Positions 32,131 to 41,594 of a DNA stretch of 64,000 bases are shown here, in pieces. The notes under the pieces are model-generated. The model worked only from the letters and a program-made list of their open reading frames with translations. It was not told where the DNA came from and searched no databases. Every line of letters begins with the position of its first letter. The first letter of the stretch is position 1. The translations under genes and the position numbers were made by a program. This stretch comes from Prochlorococcus marinus str. SB. Its GTDB lineage: Bacteria > Cyanobacteriota > Cyanobacteriia > PCC-6307 > Cyanobiaceae. Location: contig NZ_JNAS01000002.1 in the NCBI RefSeq assembly GCF_000760115.1, positions 248,001 through 312,000 on the forward strand. The letters are read 5' to 3'.

Positions 32131-32156
32131 TAAAAAAAGGGGGCTAAAAGCCCCTT
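32131..32156 (-). terminator. terminator downstream of the ABM-like gene
   Basis: GGGGCT/AGCCCC stem with a short A loop, followed on the minus strand by a run of seven T. It ends the 32187-32540 transcript. Confidence 0.85.
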
Positions 32157-32186
32157 GCGATCGACTGTAAATATATACAATCTAAA

Positions 32187-32540
32187 TCAGAATCCAGATA
32201 TTGCTTCATAGAAATCAGCATCTGGCAGTATTTCCTTCAAGGGTTCAATCTCATTGGCAGGGCCTTGGACCTGCACAGTAATATCTGACACTTCAAAAAG
32301 CTTGGGAATCATATGTCCCATATTTTTGAGATGAAATATAGCGGCGGCGCCATTTTTATATGCCTCTCTTACATAAGCCTTATCTGAACCACATGTAGTG
32401 ATATTAAAAAAAAGGCAGTCTGGTTCATTAGCTTTTGTCAGTACCAAAATTTCTTCTAAAAGAGCTATGCACTGGTCCATCTTCCCATCCTTGATTGTGA
32501 AGTGGGGATGGATAGAAACCATGGTTGTATCAAGAGACAT
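32187..32540 (-). CDS. antibiotic biosynthesis monooxygenase-like protein
   Basis: A 117-residue protein with VSIHPHFTIKDGKMDQCIALLEEILVLTKANEPDCLFFNITT, AYVREAYKNGAAAIFHLKNMG and PKLFEVSDITVQVQGP. This layout is that of the ABM/quinol monooxygenase-type ferredoxin-like dimer, in which E-A-Y and HL are usual markers. Substrate is unknown. A terminator follows it. Confidence 0.65.
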   Translation of the reverse strand: MSLDTTMVSIHPHFTIKDGKMDQCIALLEEILVLTKANEPDCLFFNITTCGSDKAYVREAYKNGAAAIFHLKNMGHMIPKLFEVSDITVQVQGPANEIEPLKEILPDADFYEAISGF

Positions 32541-32680
32541 TAATTTATAGATATTTCTCCTATCTTTTTAGCAACTAATCTTTATGAACAAGTTAAAAAT
32601 ATGGATTATCTAAAAATTAAGAATTTTAATTTTGTATCGCATGTACCGTTTATGCGCTTTTTGGAAGCTATTAATTGGAT

Positions 32681-32863
32681 ATGAGTTATTTTGCTGAACC
32701 AAACCATATTGAATATGATGCATGGTTCGATGAAAACATCGACCCAGTGGATCTTATGAATTACTCAGATGAAAAGGAGTTCAGTGATTTGGTACACTTT
32801 AAGTTCCATAAGATGTCTACTAGAAATTTAACGATTGGTTCTTCTGATAATTTTCACTGGTAA
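32681..32863 (+). CDS. hypothetical 60-residue acidic protein
   Basis: An acidic protein rich in Asp and aromatic residues (HIEYDAWFDENIDPVDLMNY). The ATG at 32681 was chosen over a TTG two codons earlier. There is no known family, and neither a signal nor a membrane segment. Confidence 0.5.
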   Translation: MSYFAEPNHIEYDAWFDENIDPVDLMNYSDEKEFSDLVHFKFHKMSTRNLTIGSSDNFHW

Positions 32864-32899
32864 GTAAAAGATTTTTCACTACATAAATATTTATGAATC

Positions 32900-33277
32900 T
32901 TACGCAGAATATGTTCCATCACTTTCTCTTCTTGCCTTAGCTAAAACAATTTCATCTACAACTTTTTCAATCATGTAAGCACTTTTTTTACCAAAACATT
33001 TTTCTTTTTTAATACTCTCAAAATCATTTGGGATTAAATCATTACGTTCACAACAATCGCATTTAATATCAATTTTCTTACCTCTGAAAACCTCCAAAGC
33101 TCTTGAAAAAATCCATTGCTGGACTGAAATACTTTCCCAACTATCAAAATTAGACCATTCTTCAAAATCCCTATTAAGGATGCCTTTTAATCCATCAGCC
33201 TGATTTACATATACTAAGTATGAATCTTTTCTTGGTTCATCATTAATACCAATTGTTTTGACAGAATTTTGATTCAT
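32900..33277 (-). CDS. hypothetical protein with CxCC motif
   Basis: A 125-residue protein. WSNFDSWESISVQQWIFSRALEVFRGKK is followed by DIKCDCCERNDL, which with a later Cys might bind metal. The end is helical and charged. It is not recognised and is probably a picocyanobacteria-specific gene. Confidence 0.55.
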   Translation of the reverse strand: MNQNSVKTIGINDEPRKDSYLVYVNQADGLKGILNRDFEEWSNFDSWESISVQQWIFSRALEVFRGKKIDIKCDCCERNDLIPNDFESIKKEKCFGKKSAYMIEKVVDEIVLAKARRESDGTYSA

Positions 33278-33347
33278 TAAATATAGATTAATTGAGTAGC
33301 CTTATAAATCTAGAGGATAATTTCAAAAATATAAACAAAAAAATATC

Positions 33348-33815
33348 TCAAATAAGATCATTAATTGCTTTATCCAATCTAGAAGTATGTTTTGTATTTT
33401 TGAGTAATTCAAAATCCTTAAAATCAAAGCCCGGGCCAACACAACAACTCACTAATGTAAATTCGCCTGTACTTTTTGCAGCTTGCCAATATCCAGATGG
33501 GATCATTTCTACTGGATTATTGGAATCTAAAATTAAATTTCTTATTAACTTATTATCATTATCTAGGCACCATAAATTCAGAGGGTCGCCCCTTAAATAA
33601 ATCCAAATTTCATCAGCATTATTTACTCTGTGCCAAGCACTTTTTGCATCTCTCTCCAAAAGATAATAAATTCCCGTAATAAAGTTTCTACTTTGGCCAT
33701 CTTCCCTTTTTAGAGAATTCTCACTTCTTACTATCTCTCTAAACCATCCACCCTCAGGATGAGGAGATAAATTGAATTGTTTAATTATTTCTATGTTTTT
33801 TTTATTAGGATTCAC
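33348..33815 (-). CDS. DUF985 (cupin_5) family protein
   Basis: A 155-residue cupin. Marker segments are LSPHPEGGWFREIVRSE, SAWHRVNNADEIWIYLRGDPL, PVEMIPSGYWQAAKS and LVSCCVGPGFDFKDFELL. The His and Glu residues would line a small metal or ligand pocket. The family is common but its reaction is not settled. Length and motif order are normal. Confidence 0.82.
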   Translation of the reverse strand: MNPNKKNIEIIKQFNLSPHPEGGWFREIVRSENSLKREDGQSRNFITGIYYLLERDAKSAWHRVNNADEIWIYLRGDPLNLWCLDNDNKLIRNLILDSNNPVEMIPSGYWQAAKSTGEFTLVSCCVGPGFDFKDFELLKNTKHTSRLDKAINDLI

Positions 33816-33894
33816 ATCACAAAATATCTTTTAAATTTCTCATATACTTAAAAGCTAACTGAAAAAAATCAAAATAAACTATATTTTCAAAAAC

Positions 33895-34038
33895 TTAAGC
33901 ACAAATAACTGACAAATCTACAAAATTTTTATTTTCATCTGCCAGCTCAGTAATGATTCTATTCAGCCATTCAGAGGTGGTTTCACAATAGCCTACATTT
34001 AAAATAGTTTTTTGCTTTGATGTTTCTTTTTTATTCAT
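33895..34038 (-). CDS. hypothetical 47-residue protein
   Basis: A short soluble frame (LNVGYCETTSEWLNRIITELADENKNF) with a basic start and two cysteines. There is no family. Codon use and amphipathic helix content look coding, but evidence is limited. Confidence 0.42.
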   Translation of the reverse strand: MNKKETSKQKTILNVGYCETTSEWLNRIITELADENKNFVDLSVICA

Positions 34039-34220
34039 AGTTAAAGTATTTTTATATAAATTAGTCTTTAATTAAATCTATGTGAATAAGTCTTAATTAC
34101 TATCTATTTTAAAAAGTTGTATTTAATACATATTTAAGAACTGCTAGTAAACAAATAAAATTAAATCGTTGACAAGAAAATGTATACAAGTAAGAGTAGA
34201 AAAAATTTATTATTAAACCT

Positions 34221-34406
34221 ATGAATAACATCAAGATTGAGGAATTGATGAAAGTAAGGTTCGATGGTATTGCTAATAGAATTGGCCAATTAAGCAAAAG
34301 GGAAAGTGAGTCTTTATTGCTTGAGCATCTTGAGTGGTTGGAGGGAGGATGGGAGACTGAAGAAATCTTATTTTTAAAAAAGCCCTACAGAAAATGGTGG
34401 TTCTAA
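34221..34406 (+). CDS. hypothetical 61-residue protein
   Basis: A helical charged protein (GIANRIGQLSKRESESLLLEHLEWLEGGW) with an aromatic basic tail (YRKWWF). It is not recognised. A TTGACA at about 34171 followed by TATACA may be its promoter, although the spacing is short. Confidence 0.5.
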   Translation: MNNIKIEELMKVRFDGIANRIGQLSKRESESLLLEHLEWLEGGWETEEILFLKKPYRKWWF

Positions 34407-34424
34407 CTCCACTTCTATAAATAA

Positions 34425-35204
34425 TTAATGATGGCCTAAGGGACCAGGGCCAGAGCCTATTTTATAAGAATTGTCTAAAGATTTCTCAACAAATAATTTT
34501 GCTTTTTTTATGGAATCAAATAGATCAAAACCTAAAGCCTTGTAACCACAAATAGCAGCACTCAAAGTACAGCCGCTACCGTGGGTATTTTTTGTATTTA
34601 TAAAATTATTAAATAGCCACTTCTTTCTACCATTTAAGTCAAGGAAAAAATCCTTCCCTTTCATATCTTTTAAACCGCCACCTTTTATAAGTACCGCTTT
34701 AGCTCCAAGACCAATAATTTTTCTTGCTGAATTTTCGATATCTTCTTTCCTCCTTATTTCTAAACCAGAAAGTAGATTTGCTTCGTAAATATTTGGAGTT
34801 ACCAAATCAGCAATTGGTAATAAGAGATTTTTATAAGCATTAATAGCAGAATCTTCCAGTAATTTAGAACCAGTTCTTGTAACCATTACTGGGTCAATAA
34901 TTTTGGTTATTTTGTATGTATTTAATTTTGAAGCAGTATCATTAATTATCCTTTCATTTAATAACATTCCAGTTTTTAAGGCATCAATACCAAAATCAGC
35001 AAATAAAGTATCAAACTGATTTAATAAAGTATTCTTCTCTACTGGCTGAACGCACGAAACCTCTACACTATTTTGTGCGGTAATACATGTAATAACAGAA
35101 CATCCATGTACTTTAAGGGCCATGAAAGTTCTCAAGTCAGCCTGTATACCTGCTCCACCACCGGAGTCACTACCACCTATTGAAAGTGCAATTTTAGAAT
35201 ACAT
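34425..35204 (-). CDS. thiD: hydroxymethylpyrimidine/phosphomethylpyrimidine kinase
   Basis: ThiD phosphorylates HMP twice to HMP-PP for thiamine synthesis in the cytoplasm. The 259-residue ribokinase-fold protein has the start [20 protein letters not shown], the substrate region [23 protein letters not shown], and the anion hole [13 protein letters not shown] with the catalytic Asp/Gly region. It lies 49 bp after tenA on the same strand, so thiamine salvage and synthesis are paired. Confidence 0.94.
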   Translation of the reverse strand: MYSKIALSIGGSDSGGGAGIQADLRTFMALKVHGCSVITCITAQNSVEVSCVQPVEKNTLLNQFDTLFADFGIDALKTGMLLNERIINDTASKLNTYKITKIIDPVMVTRTGSKLLEDSAINAYKNLLLPIADLVTPNIYEANLLSGLEIRRKEDIENSARKIIGLGAKAVLIKGGGLKDMKGKDFFLDLNGRKKWLFNNFINTKNTHGSGCTLSAAICGYKALGFDLFDSIKKAKLFVEKSLDNSYKIGSGPGPLGHH

Positions 35205-35253
35205 AATTTATTAAATTGTTTTTGAAAGTACCATAAGTAAATTTTAATTTAAA

Positions 35254-35877
35254 TCAGAAATCTGAATATGCATTAAAAAAATCTAACTCCAATTCCATAG
35301 CTCTTCTGTATAAATATTTGGCCTGATTAATATCATATGTTCCCTTATTAGTCTCAATAAGATTTTCAAGCGAATCTGCTAGCTTTTCAAAGCTCTCATC
35401 AGAATAAGTAATTATCCATTCTTTATATTTAATGTCAAAATCCTCCTTATACAATCTTTTTCCTATCCAAGAATAAAGTCGCATACATGGAGTCATTGCA
35501 AACATTATTTCAATAGAGCTAAGTCTTTTGGAAGTATCATCAAGAAAATCTGTATAATTTTTAGTGGCTTTTTTTATATAGTTATTAGACAAATCAATAT
35601 CCCATTCTTTTGCATACGTTTCATGAAGTATTAACTCCTCTGAAACTCCCATTAACAGCTCACTTAACTTCCTTATTGAGTACTTATCTTTTGATTTAGA
35701 AACTGCAAGACCATAAGCCTTAGCAAAAGTCTCTAAAAAGAAATAATCTTGAGCTAAATATTCTTGAAATATATTTTTAGGGAGACTTCCATTCTTTAAA
35801 CCTTGAACAAATTTTGTATTTAAACTTAGTAAAGCAATCTCATAATTATCCTCCCAAAGTTTTTTTGTTATTTTCAT
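35254..35877 (-). CDS. tenA: TenA family thiamine salvage hydrolase
   Basis: TenA releases HMP from degraded thiamine (aminopyrimidine hydrolysis). The 207-residue helical protein has the region EYLAQDYFFLETFAKAYGLA, the catalytic Cys in AMTPCMRLYSWIGK near residue 133, and the C-terminal Glu in RAMELELDFFNAY. These are the normal TenA positions. It forms an operon with thiD, whose product is the next enzyme for HMP. Confidence 0.93.
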   Translation of the reverse strand: MKITKKLWEDNYEIALLSLNTKFVQGLKNGSLPKNIFQEYLAQDYFFLETFAKAYGLAVSKSKDKYSIRKLSELLMGVSEELILHETYAKEWDIDLSNNYIKKATKNYTDFLDDTSKRLSSIEIMFAMTPCMRLYSWIGKRLYKEDFDIKYKEWIITYSDESFEKLADSLENLIETNKGTYDINQAKYLYRRAMELELDFFNAYSDF

Positions 35878-35962
35878 TTTTTTGATTTTTAGATATTCTA
35901 AAATTTTTTATATTTTATACCTACAAACTTAATCTTATTTTTCTAGGATTAAATAAAAAATT

Positions 35963-37459
35963 ATGAAAGAAATAAATATTTTATGGTTTAAGAAAGATTT
36001 AAGAATTTTTGATAACGAAGCTCTCTGTGAGGCTATAAAAGATAATGATATTTTACCTATTTATGTTATTGAGTTAGATATTTGGAGCCAAAATACTCAT
36101 TCAGATAGACAATGGCAATTTTGCAAAGAAAGTTTAATAGATTTAAGAAATGCACTTACTGAGATTGGACAACCATTAATTATTAGGACTGGGAATGTAA
36201 TTAATATTTTTGATGAAATTAGTTCAAAATTTAAAATCAAAGGTATATATAGCCATCAAGAAACCGGAGATTGGCTTACTTATAAAAGAGATCAAAAAGT
36301 AAGAGAATGGGCTTTAAGCAAAAATATTATTTGGAAGGAATTTCTGCAATTTTCAGTTTTTAGAGGAAATTTAGATAGGAATAATTGGTCTAAAAAGTGG
36401 CAAGAAAATTCCGAAAAAAACTTACTTAAAGCTCCATTAAGAATTAATTCTATTAACTTTAATATTGGAGAATTACCCTCAGACGAAATTTTTACCTTTA
36501 AAAAAGCAACTTGTCCAGGAAGAATGAAAGGTGGCAGAAAGAAAGGTTTAGAGAGAATGCAATACTTCTTTAGTAATAAATTAGATTCTTATTCAAAAGA
36601 TATATCTAGCCCAGAAAAATCATTTGATAGTTGTTCAAGACTATCCCCATATATTTGTTGGGGATGCATTTCATTAAAAGAAATTTATAAAAAGGCAAAT
36701 ATATCAAAAAACAATAATTCAAGGATTTTAAAAAGCAGATTAACTTGGCATTGTCATTTTATTCAGAAACTTGAAAGTGAGCCAGAACTAGAGTTTAGGG
36801 AATACCATCCTTTTTTTAAAAATATTAGAGAAAAAAATAATGAATTACTTTATTCATGGAGTTCAGGTAATACGGGCTTTCCTTTTGTAGATGCATGTAT
36901 GCGTTCATTAAATTTCAATGGATGGATTAACTTCAGGATGAGAGCGATGTTAATGTCTTTTGCTAGCTATAATTTATGGCTACCATGGCAAGATTCAGGT
37001 ACTGAATTAGCAAATAAATTTGTAGATTATGAGCCTGGAATACATTGGAACCAATGCCAAATGCAATCTGGAACTACTTCTATAAATACCAATAGAATTT
37101 ATAATCCTATTAAGCAGGGAAAAGATCATGATCCTCAAGGAAAATTTATAAAAAAATGGATACCAGAATTAAAGGATATATCACTTAATTTCATTCATGA
37201 ACCATGGCTATTATCTAGATTTAATCAAGAAGAATATGAACAAATTAATTACATAAGACCAATAATTGACATCCCAAATAGCACTAAAACTGCAAAGAAG
37301 AAAATCCAGGAAATCACTAAAAAGGATGGATATTGGGATATCTCAAAAGAAATTTATTTAAAGCATGGCTCTAGAAAAAGGCTTAGAAAAAATATAAATA
37401 ATAAAAAAACTGTTTCTAAGGAAAAGGAAAAACAATACGAACTGAAATTAGATTTCTAA
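35963..37459 (+). CDS. cryptochrome/photolyase family FAD protein
   Basis: A 498-residue protein with the N-terminal photolyase alpha/beta domain (INILWFKKDLRIFDNEAL) and a C-terminal FAD domain (LTWHCHFIQKLE, SSGNTGFPFVDACMRSLNFNGWINFRMRAMLMSF, NQCQMQSGTTSINTNRIYNP). Photolyases repair UV-made pyrimidine dimers with blue light; related cryptochromes sense light. This subfamily is found in marine picocyanobacteria and may repair DNA, but the class cannot be fixed here. The lysine-rich C-terminal tail could bind DNA. Confidence 0.88.
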   Translation: MKEINILWFKKDLRIFDNEALCEAIKDNDILPIYVIELDIWSQNTHSDRQWQFCKESLIDLRNALTEIGQPLIIRTGNVINIFDEISSKFKIKGIYSHQETGDWLTYKRDQKVREWALSKNIIWKEFLQFSVFRGNLDRNNWSKKWQENSEKNLLKAPLRINSINFNIGELPSDEIFTFKKATCPGRMKGGRKKGLERMQYFFSNKLDSYSKDISSPEKSFDSCSRLSPYICWGCISLKEIYKKANISKNNNSRILKSRLTWHCHFIQKLESEPELEFREYHPFFKNIREKNNELLYSWSSGNTGFPFVDACMRSLNFNGWINFRMRAMLMSFASYNLWLPWQDSGTELANKFVDYEPGIHWNQCQMQSGTTSINTNRIYNPIKQGKDHDPQGKFIKKWIPELKDISLNFIHEPWLLSRFNQEEYEQINYIRPIIDIPNSTKTAKKKIQEITKKDGYWDISKEIYLKHGSRKRLRKNINNKKTVSKEKEKQYELKLDF

Positions 37460-37586
37460 ATTTTCTTGTCAGAAATTTCTAGATTCCTTTTAGCGCCTAG
37501 GAAAGCTTTTAAAATTTTGAAATTAAATATATAAATCCACGATGAACTAATGCAAGCTTTAATGTATTTATTAGATTTTATTAATT

Positions 37587-37760
37587 ATGTCTGAAAGATT
37601 TGAATGGGACGATACCAATAGTTCAGGTATATGGTGGAGTACTAATGTAAGTATTAGAGACGAGTGCATTTTTCTCAAAGAAGATACTCAATGCGAAGAT
37701 TCTGATATCGTCGAACTTCTTAGAAGTATTGCACAAAATATTGAAGATTATGGCCTTTAA
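37587..37760 (+). CDS. hypothetical 57-residue acidic protein
   Basis: A small soluble protein (FEWDDTNSSGIWWSTNVSI, then CIFLKEDTQCED and VELLRSIAQNIED). Codon use looks coding, and the Trp-rich start and cysteine pair are distinctive. There is no known family. Confidence 0.5.
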   Translation: MSERFEWDDTNSSGIWWSTNVSIRDECIFLKEDTQCEDSDIVELLRSIAQNIEDYGL

Positions 37761-37781
37761 TTTTTAAAGGAAAATTCTCTT

Positions 37782-38732
37782 TTAGAGATTTTGAATTCCT
37801 TTTACAGCTTTTATTAATTCGATAGTAATACCTTTTTCACTCATTGAATGACCAGCATCATTAACAATAATTAATTCAGAATTCTTTAATTTCTTATTAA
37901 GATCCCAAGCACTCCTAACAGGACATACAACGTCATACCTCCCTTGAATTATTTTTGTTGGAATCGATTCTATTGCTCTTATATTTTTCAAAATAAAATC
38001 ATCTTCTAAGAAAATATTATTAATAAAATAATGACATTCGATCCTTGCAAAGGCATCTGAAAAAGAATTAACTTCAGACTTATCAAAATCAAATTTTTTA
38101 TTTATTAAATGACTAGTTGAGAGTTCCCATTTTGTCCAAGCTGCTGCTGCTTTTGATCTAAGATTCACATCTGAAGATGTTAGATATTTGTAAAAAGAAC
38201 TTATTAAATCATTTCTTTCTTCTTTTGGTATTACAGAAATATATTCTTCAAATTCATCAGGGAATATCTCACTTGCACCATATTGATAGAACCACAATAA
38301 TTCAAACTTTCTACATAAAAATATTCCTCTCAAAGTTAAGCTCATAACTCTTGAGGGATTTTTAATTGCATATATAAGTGAAAGTGTTGAGCCCCAAGAT
38401 CCACCAAACAAATGCCAACTATCTATTTTTAATAGAATCCTTAATTTCTCAATATCATCAACTAAATGATTAGTCGTATTTTCTTTTAATTCGGAGAAAG
38501 GAGTTGAAGAACCGCAACCCCTTTGATCGAATTGTATAATATCAAATTTATCTGGATCAAAGTATCTTCTATATCTTGGTTGACTTCCTCCTCCTGGCCC
38601 TCCATGAATAACTAGTATTTTTTTACCATTTGGATTGCCAGATCTTTCCCAATAAATCGTATGAATATCACTTACTTGTAAAAATCCCTTTTCACGAACT
38701 TCAATTTTAGGAAACAAGTCTTGATCTTTCAT
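37782..38732 (-). CDS. pip: proline iminopeptidase
   Basis: A 316-residue alpha/beta hydrolase that removes N-terminal proline from peptides. Markers are the oxyanion motif HGGPGGGSQPRYRRYFDP, the nucleophile Ser in GGSWGSTLSLIYA, and the acid and His near the end (QGRYDVVCPV, VNDAGHS). The cap region fits the S33 family. A bidirectional terminator follows the upstream end at 38813. Confidence 0.92.
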   Translation of the reverse strand: MKDQDLFPKIEVREKGFLQVSDIHTIYWERSGNPNGKKILVIHGGPGGGSQPRYRRYFDPDKFDIIQFDQRGCGSSTPFSELKENTTNHLVDDIEKLRILLKIDSWHLFGGSWGSTLSLIYAIKNPSRVMSLTLRGIFLCRKFELLWFYQYGASEIFPDEFEEYISVIPKEERNDLISSFYKYLTSSDVNLRSKAAAAWTKWELSTSHLINKKFDFDKSEVNSFSDAFARIECHYFINNIFLEDDFILKNIRAIESIPTKIIQGRYDVVCPVRSAWDLNKKLKNSELIIVNDAGHSMSEKGITIELIKAVKGIQNL

Positions 38733-38812
38733 TATGAAATATTTTTAAACACTTAATAAATCCATATTATCCAAAAAGAAGTCTAGTTTAGAAGTAGTTT
38801 GTTAAAAAAAAA

Positions 38813-38835
38813 GGACTGGTGGCACAGTCCTTTTT
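38813..38835. terminator. rho-independent terminator
   Basis: GGACTG/CAGTCC stem with a 6-nt loop, T run on the right and A run on the left, so it may work in both directions. Confidence 0.8.
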
Positions 38836-39240
38836 GATATTTGATTTCCTTCTAACAGGATATAAAATTACATATTTTAAAGTCTATTTACTCATAAACC
38901 TAGAATACGTGAATTCGGGGATTTCTCTCGATAATTTCAGTCCCTATTGTCGCTAGTAATTATAAAGCGAAGTCTTATCAGACTAATTGATTGAACTTTA
39001 ATTTTCGAATAATCCCATTCTCAGGAATACGCTTCCTATATTTTGGAATTTGCTAAATTTCAGGCGGAATATCAATCATTTAGATTGCCTCCGAACTCAA
39101 CATTTATAAATTACTCCTTTTTATATTTTCAGTAAATCCGTAAATATGCTGATTTACTTTTTTCTTAATTTGTAAGAGGATTTTAATGATGCTTTGTTTT
39201 TTATAGATAAATATAAAAATTAAAGTCTATTATCCCCTAT
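38836..39240. other. 405-bp gap
   Basis: No credible gene on either strand. Several short repeats and AT-rich runs are visible, but I recognise no RNA. It could hold a small regulatory RNA; secondary-structure folding and comparison with other strains would be needed to say. Confidence 0.4.
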
Positions 39241-39423
39241 TTATTCAGATTCATAGAGCAAAATAGATTCAATTATTTTTTTATCACTATCAGAAAGTTT
39301 ATAATCTTCCAATTTCCTCTGAACAAATTTTACACACTCATCAATAGAAGGATTCTTATCCCGGAACTTACGCCACTCTCTAATCCAATCTGCCAAGGCA
39401 AAAGTTATTTTTGTAGTAAGCAT
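39241..39423 (-). CDS. hypothetical 60-residue helical protein
   Basis: A charged helical protein (TFALADWIREWRKFRDKNPSIDECVKFVQ). The ATG at 39423 is used; a TTG three codons earlier overlaps the upstream gene. A 2-bp gap to the previous stop indicates an operon. Confidence 0.5.
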   Translation of the reverse strand: MLTTKITFALADWIREWRKFRDKNPSIDECVKFVQRKLEDYKLSDSDKKIIESILLYESE

Positions 39424-39425
39424 AT

Positions 39426-39566
39426 TTACCAATCAGGGTAATTAAAATCTCCTCCAATAGGTTCTTCATAAAATTCCCCTTCTTTTATACCTTTATCATA
39501 TTTTTCAATTATCTTTTTATAAGAAGCTATTGAGGGAACTAAATCTCCTATATATATGAGTTCCAT
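39426..39566 (-). CDS. hypothetical 46-residue protein
   Basis: A short frame (MELIYIGDLVPSIASYKKIIEKYDKG, then YEEPIGGDFNYPDW) that ends 2 bp before the next gene. The spacing and Tyr/Trp-rich end suggest a real gene. Not recognised. Confidence 0.45.
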   Translation of the reverse strand: MELIYIGDLVPSIASYKKIIEKYDKGIKEGEFYEEPIGGDFNYPDW

Positions 39567-39640
39567 CTTAATTGTTATAATAATTTTAATTATTTATTAT
39601 TTTATATAAGAATTTAATAAAAAAAGTATTTATATGCATT

Positions 39641-39736
39641 ATGGATTTCATCAAAAAGAACAAGATATTAACACTAATGGCTGTAATTGCAGTTTTATCA
39701 TTTGCATTAGAAAAAGTAGGCATAATACACCCTTAA
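39641..39736 (+). CDS. 31-residue membrane peptide
   Basis: Basic start (DFIKKNK) then one membrane helix (ILTLMAVIAVLSFALEKVGII). It is typical of the tiny membrane proteins of Prochlorococcus. Function unknown. Confidence 0.42.
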   Translation: MDFIKKNKILTLMAVIAVLSFALEKVGIIHP

Positions 39737-39764
39737 ATTAATTAAGTTTATTTGTAAATACTTC

Positions 39765-39854
39765 CTAATGAAATAAGTAAACCGATACTATTACTGCAAA
39801 AATAAGAAATGGAGATAATAATGTAAAAACTAAAGTTGAAAGATTAATCAGCAT
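39765..39854 (-). CDS. 29-residue membrane peptide
   Basis: A nearly all-hydrophobic peptide (LSTLVFTLLSPFLIFAVIVSVYLF) resembling small subunits of photosynthetic complexes in size, but with no match I can name. It converges with the 31-residue peptide gene. Confidence 0.42.
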   Translation of the reverse strand: MLINLSTLVFTLLSPFLIFAVIVSVYLFH

Positions 39855-39943
39855 AAATTTTAAATAAATACACAAATTTAATAAACATCACTTTTAAGCA
39901 TTTGCAATAAGTAAAATTTAGATTATTACGATATAAAAAAAAT

Positions 39944-40141
39944 TTGAATAAAGAAAGATATAGAGAAGAATATGAAGAGGGCTCAGACTTACTATGGCCT
40001 AGTGATAAAGAAGATAAAATAACTCGGCAATTTTATAAAGATTTATCTAATCTTTCAAAAAACATAAATTATAGTAAAAAGAAAAAGCTAAAACTTTTTG
40101 CACAAGTAGTTAGAATAATAAAAGGCAAAGGCTGGGCTTAA
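39944..40141 (+). CDS. hypothetical 65-residue basic protein
   Basis: Charged protein with an acidic start (YREEYEEGSDLLWPSDKED) and a basic C-terminus (SKKKKLKLFAQVVRIIKGKG). The start is TTG. It lies 17 bp before the CPBP protease, probably in one operon. No known family. Confidence 0.5.
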   Translation: MNKERYREEYEEGSDLLWPSDKEDKITRQFYKDLSNLSKNINYSKKKKLKLFAQVVRIIKGKGWA

Positions 40142-40158
40142 TTAATATTCAAACTAAA

Positions 40159-41019
40159 ATGAAAAATTTAATGATACTAATTAGAAGTTTTTTTCTTTTA
40201 AGACCAAGATTTTTATCCACTATATTTTTTATTCCTATTCTTTATGGAATTGGCTGGGTGTTATCTCAGCCACTTTTATTGTTTAATTTTGAAAAAGATA
40301 ATTTATCCTTAATTGGTACTATTATTACTTTCTTACTTTTTATCTTTTTACTCCCATATTGGTTTCATATCAAACGAAATAAATCAAGTGCTTGGATACT
40401 TCTTGGGATAACAAAAGACAAATTCTTAAAAAACTTTTTCCATTTTTCTAAAGGTATTTTATTTGCTTTAGTTTTAATAATTCTAATTCTGGTACCACTA
40501 TTGCAAAATAATTATATTTCTTGGATAGGTGAATTCTCTCCAATAATATTGTTAAATTCTATTTTACTGGGATTAGGTGTTGGATTCGCAGAGGAAATAA
40601 TTTTTAGAGGCTGGTTACTAGAAGAATTAAAATTTGAATATGGTACAAAAATATCAATAGCTTTACAAGCTATAATTTTTAGCTTTGTTCATAATTTATC
40701 AAATGAGATCTTTTGGAACATAGTAGGATTACGTTTGGGATTTATTTTACTTGGGATATTTCTATCATTAGTAAAAATTAGAGATAAAGGTTCTTTATGG
40801 AATTGCATAGGAATTCATGGAGGACTAGTGGGTATTTGGTTTTTATTAAATAACGGATTAATAGAATTCAAAGAAAATACACCTTCTTTTTTAGCAGGGC
40901 CTTTTACACAAAATATTCCAAACCCAATCGGAAGCTTTAGTGCAATTTTAATATTACTTATATTATGTATTTTTTATACCGTACAATCAAAAAAGATTTT
41001 TACTAGACGTATTAATTAG
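40159..41019 (+). CDS. CPBP family intramembrane metalloprotease
   Basis: A 286-residue membrane protein with about eight helices. The motifs of CPBP/CAAX-type proteases are clear: FAEEIIFRGWLLEEL (EExxxR), FSFVHNL, and GIHGGLVGIWFLL with the second His. These residues bind the metal within the membrane. In bacteria the family includes immunity and regulated proteolysis proteins; the target here is unknown. Confidence 0.85.
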   Translation: MKNLMILIRSFFLLRPRFLSTIFFIPILYGIGWVLSQPLLLFNFEKDNLSLIGTIITFLLFIFLLPYWFHIKRNKSSAWILLGITKDKFLKNFFHFSKGILFALVLIILILVPLLQNNYISWIGEFSPIILLNSILLGLGVGFAEEIIFRGWLLEELKFEYGTKISIALQAIIFSFVHNLSNEIFWNIVGLRLGFILLGIFLSLVKIRDKGSLWNCIGIHGGLVGIWFLLNNGLIEFKENTPSFLAGPFTQNIPNPIGSFSAILILLILCIFYTVQSKKIFTRRIN

Positions 41020-41081
41020 ATATAAATACCGATTGATTTTTGATTAGTAATTGTCAGATTAAAATAAAGCTTAATATTCAT

Positions 41082-41246
41082 ATGAACTTTGATGCAGGAA
41101 TAAGATTTATTGTGTTTTTAATAATTTTTGGAGTTACAAACTATCTAATGATGTTGAGAAGATATGAAAACGACGTCAAAAAAAAGAAATATTTGCAACA
41201 GGAAAAAATTTCCAAGCTATACCCTAAAGGTTCATTTATTTTCTGA
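41082..41246 (+). CDS. 54-residue membrane protein
   Basis: One membrane helix (IRFIVFLIIFGVTNYLMML) and a basic, lysine-rich tail. The ATG at 41082 is preferred over an upstream non-ATG start. Unknown function. Confidence 0.48.
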   Translation: MNFDAGIRFIVFLIIFGVTNYLMMLRRYENDVKKKKYLQQEKISKLYPKGSFIF

Positions 41247-41273
41247 AATTAAAAAAAATTTTGTAGAATTTGC

Positions 41274-41522
41274 TCACCATTTTTTATTAGTTTTTTGCCA
41301 ACCTTCATTTAACAATTTTTGCCATAATAATCTCGCTTCTTCAATAACAATTTTTTTTCTAGTTTTCATTAATGGAGGATTTTCTCCATGAATTCCCATA
41401 ATAATTCCTTCTTCAATAAACATATAATCAATAGATTTATCAGAATAATCTCTATCTTTGTAGAAATGCATCACCCCTACAAAATTAGAGTCAATTAACC
41501 AGAAATCATTAGTTGAATTCAA
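41274..41522 (-). CDS. DUF1651 family protein
   Basis: An 82-residue protein. FWLIDSNFVGVMHFYKD, then GENPPLMKTRKKIVIEEARLLWQKLLNEGW, fits DUF1651, a small domain spread in marine picocyanobacteria. The final helix with the LWxxLxxxGW pattern is its best marker. Function unknown. Confidence 0.65.
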   Translation of the reverse strand: MNSTNDFWLIDSNFVGVMHFYKDRDYSDKSIDYMFIEEGIIMGIHGENPPLMKTRKKIVIEEARLLWQKLLNEGWQKTNKKW

Positions 41523-41594
41523 TAAACCAAAATAAAATTAAATTTATCACATGCTTTGATTGCAATCTGCGAGGAAAAAATTTATTTAGTTTAT

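Noticed and set aside
32055-32180. Longer start for the 31707-32054 gene
   Set aside because: The extra 42 codons run through a strong minus-strand terminator and have no conserved features.
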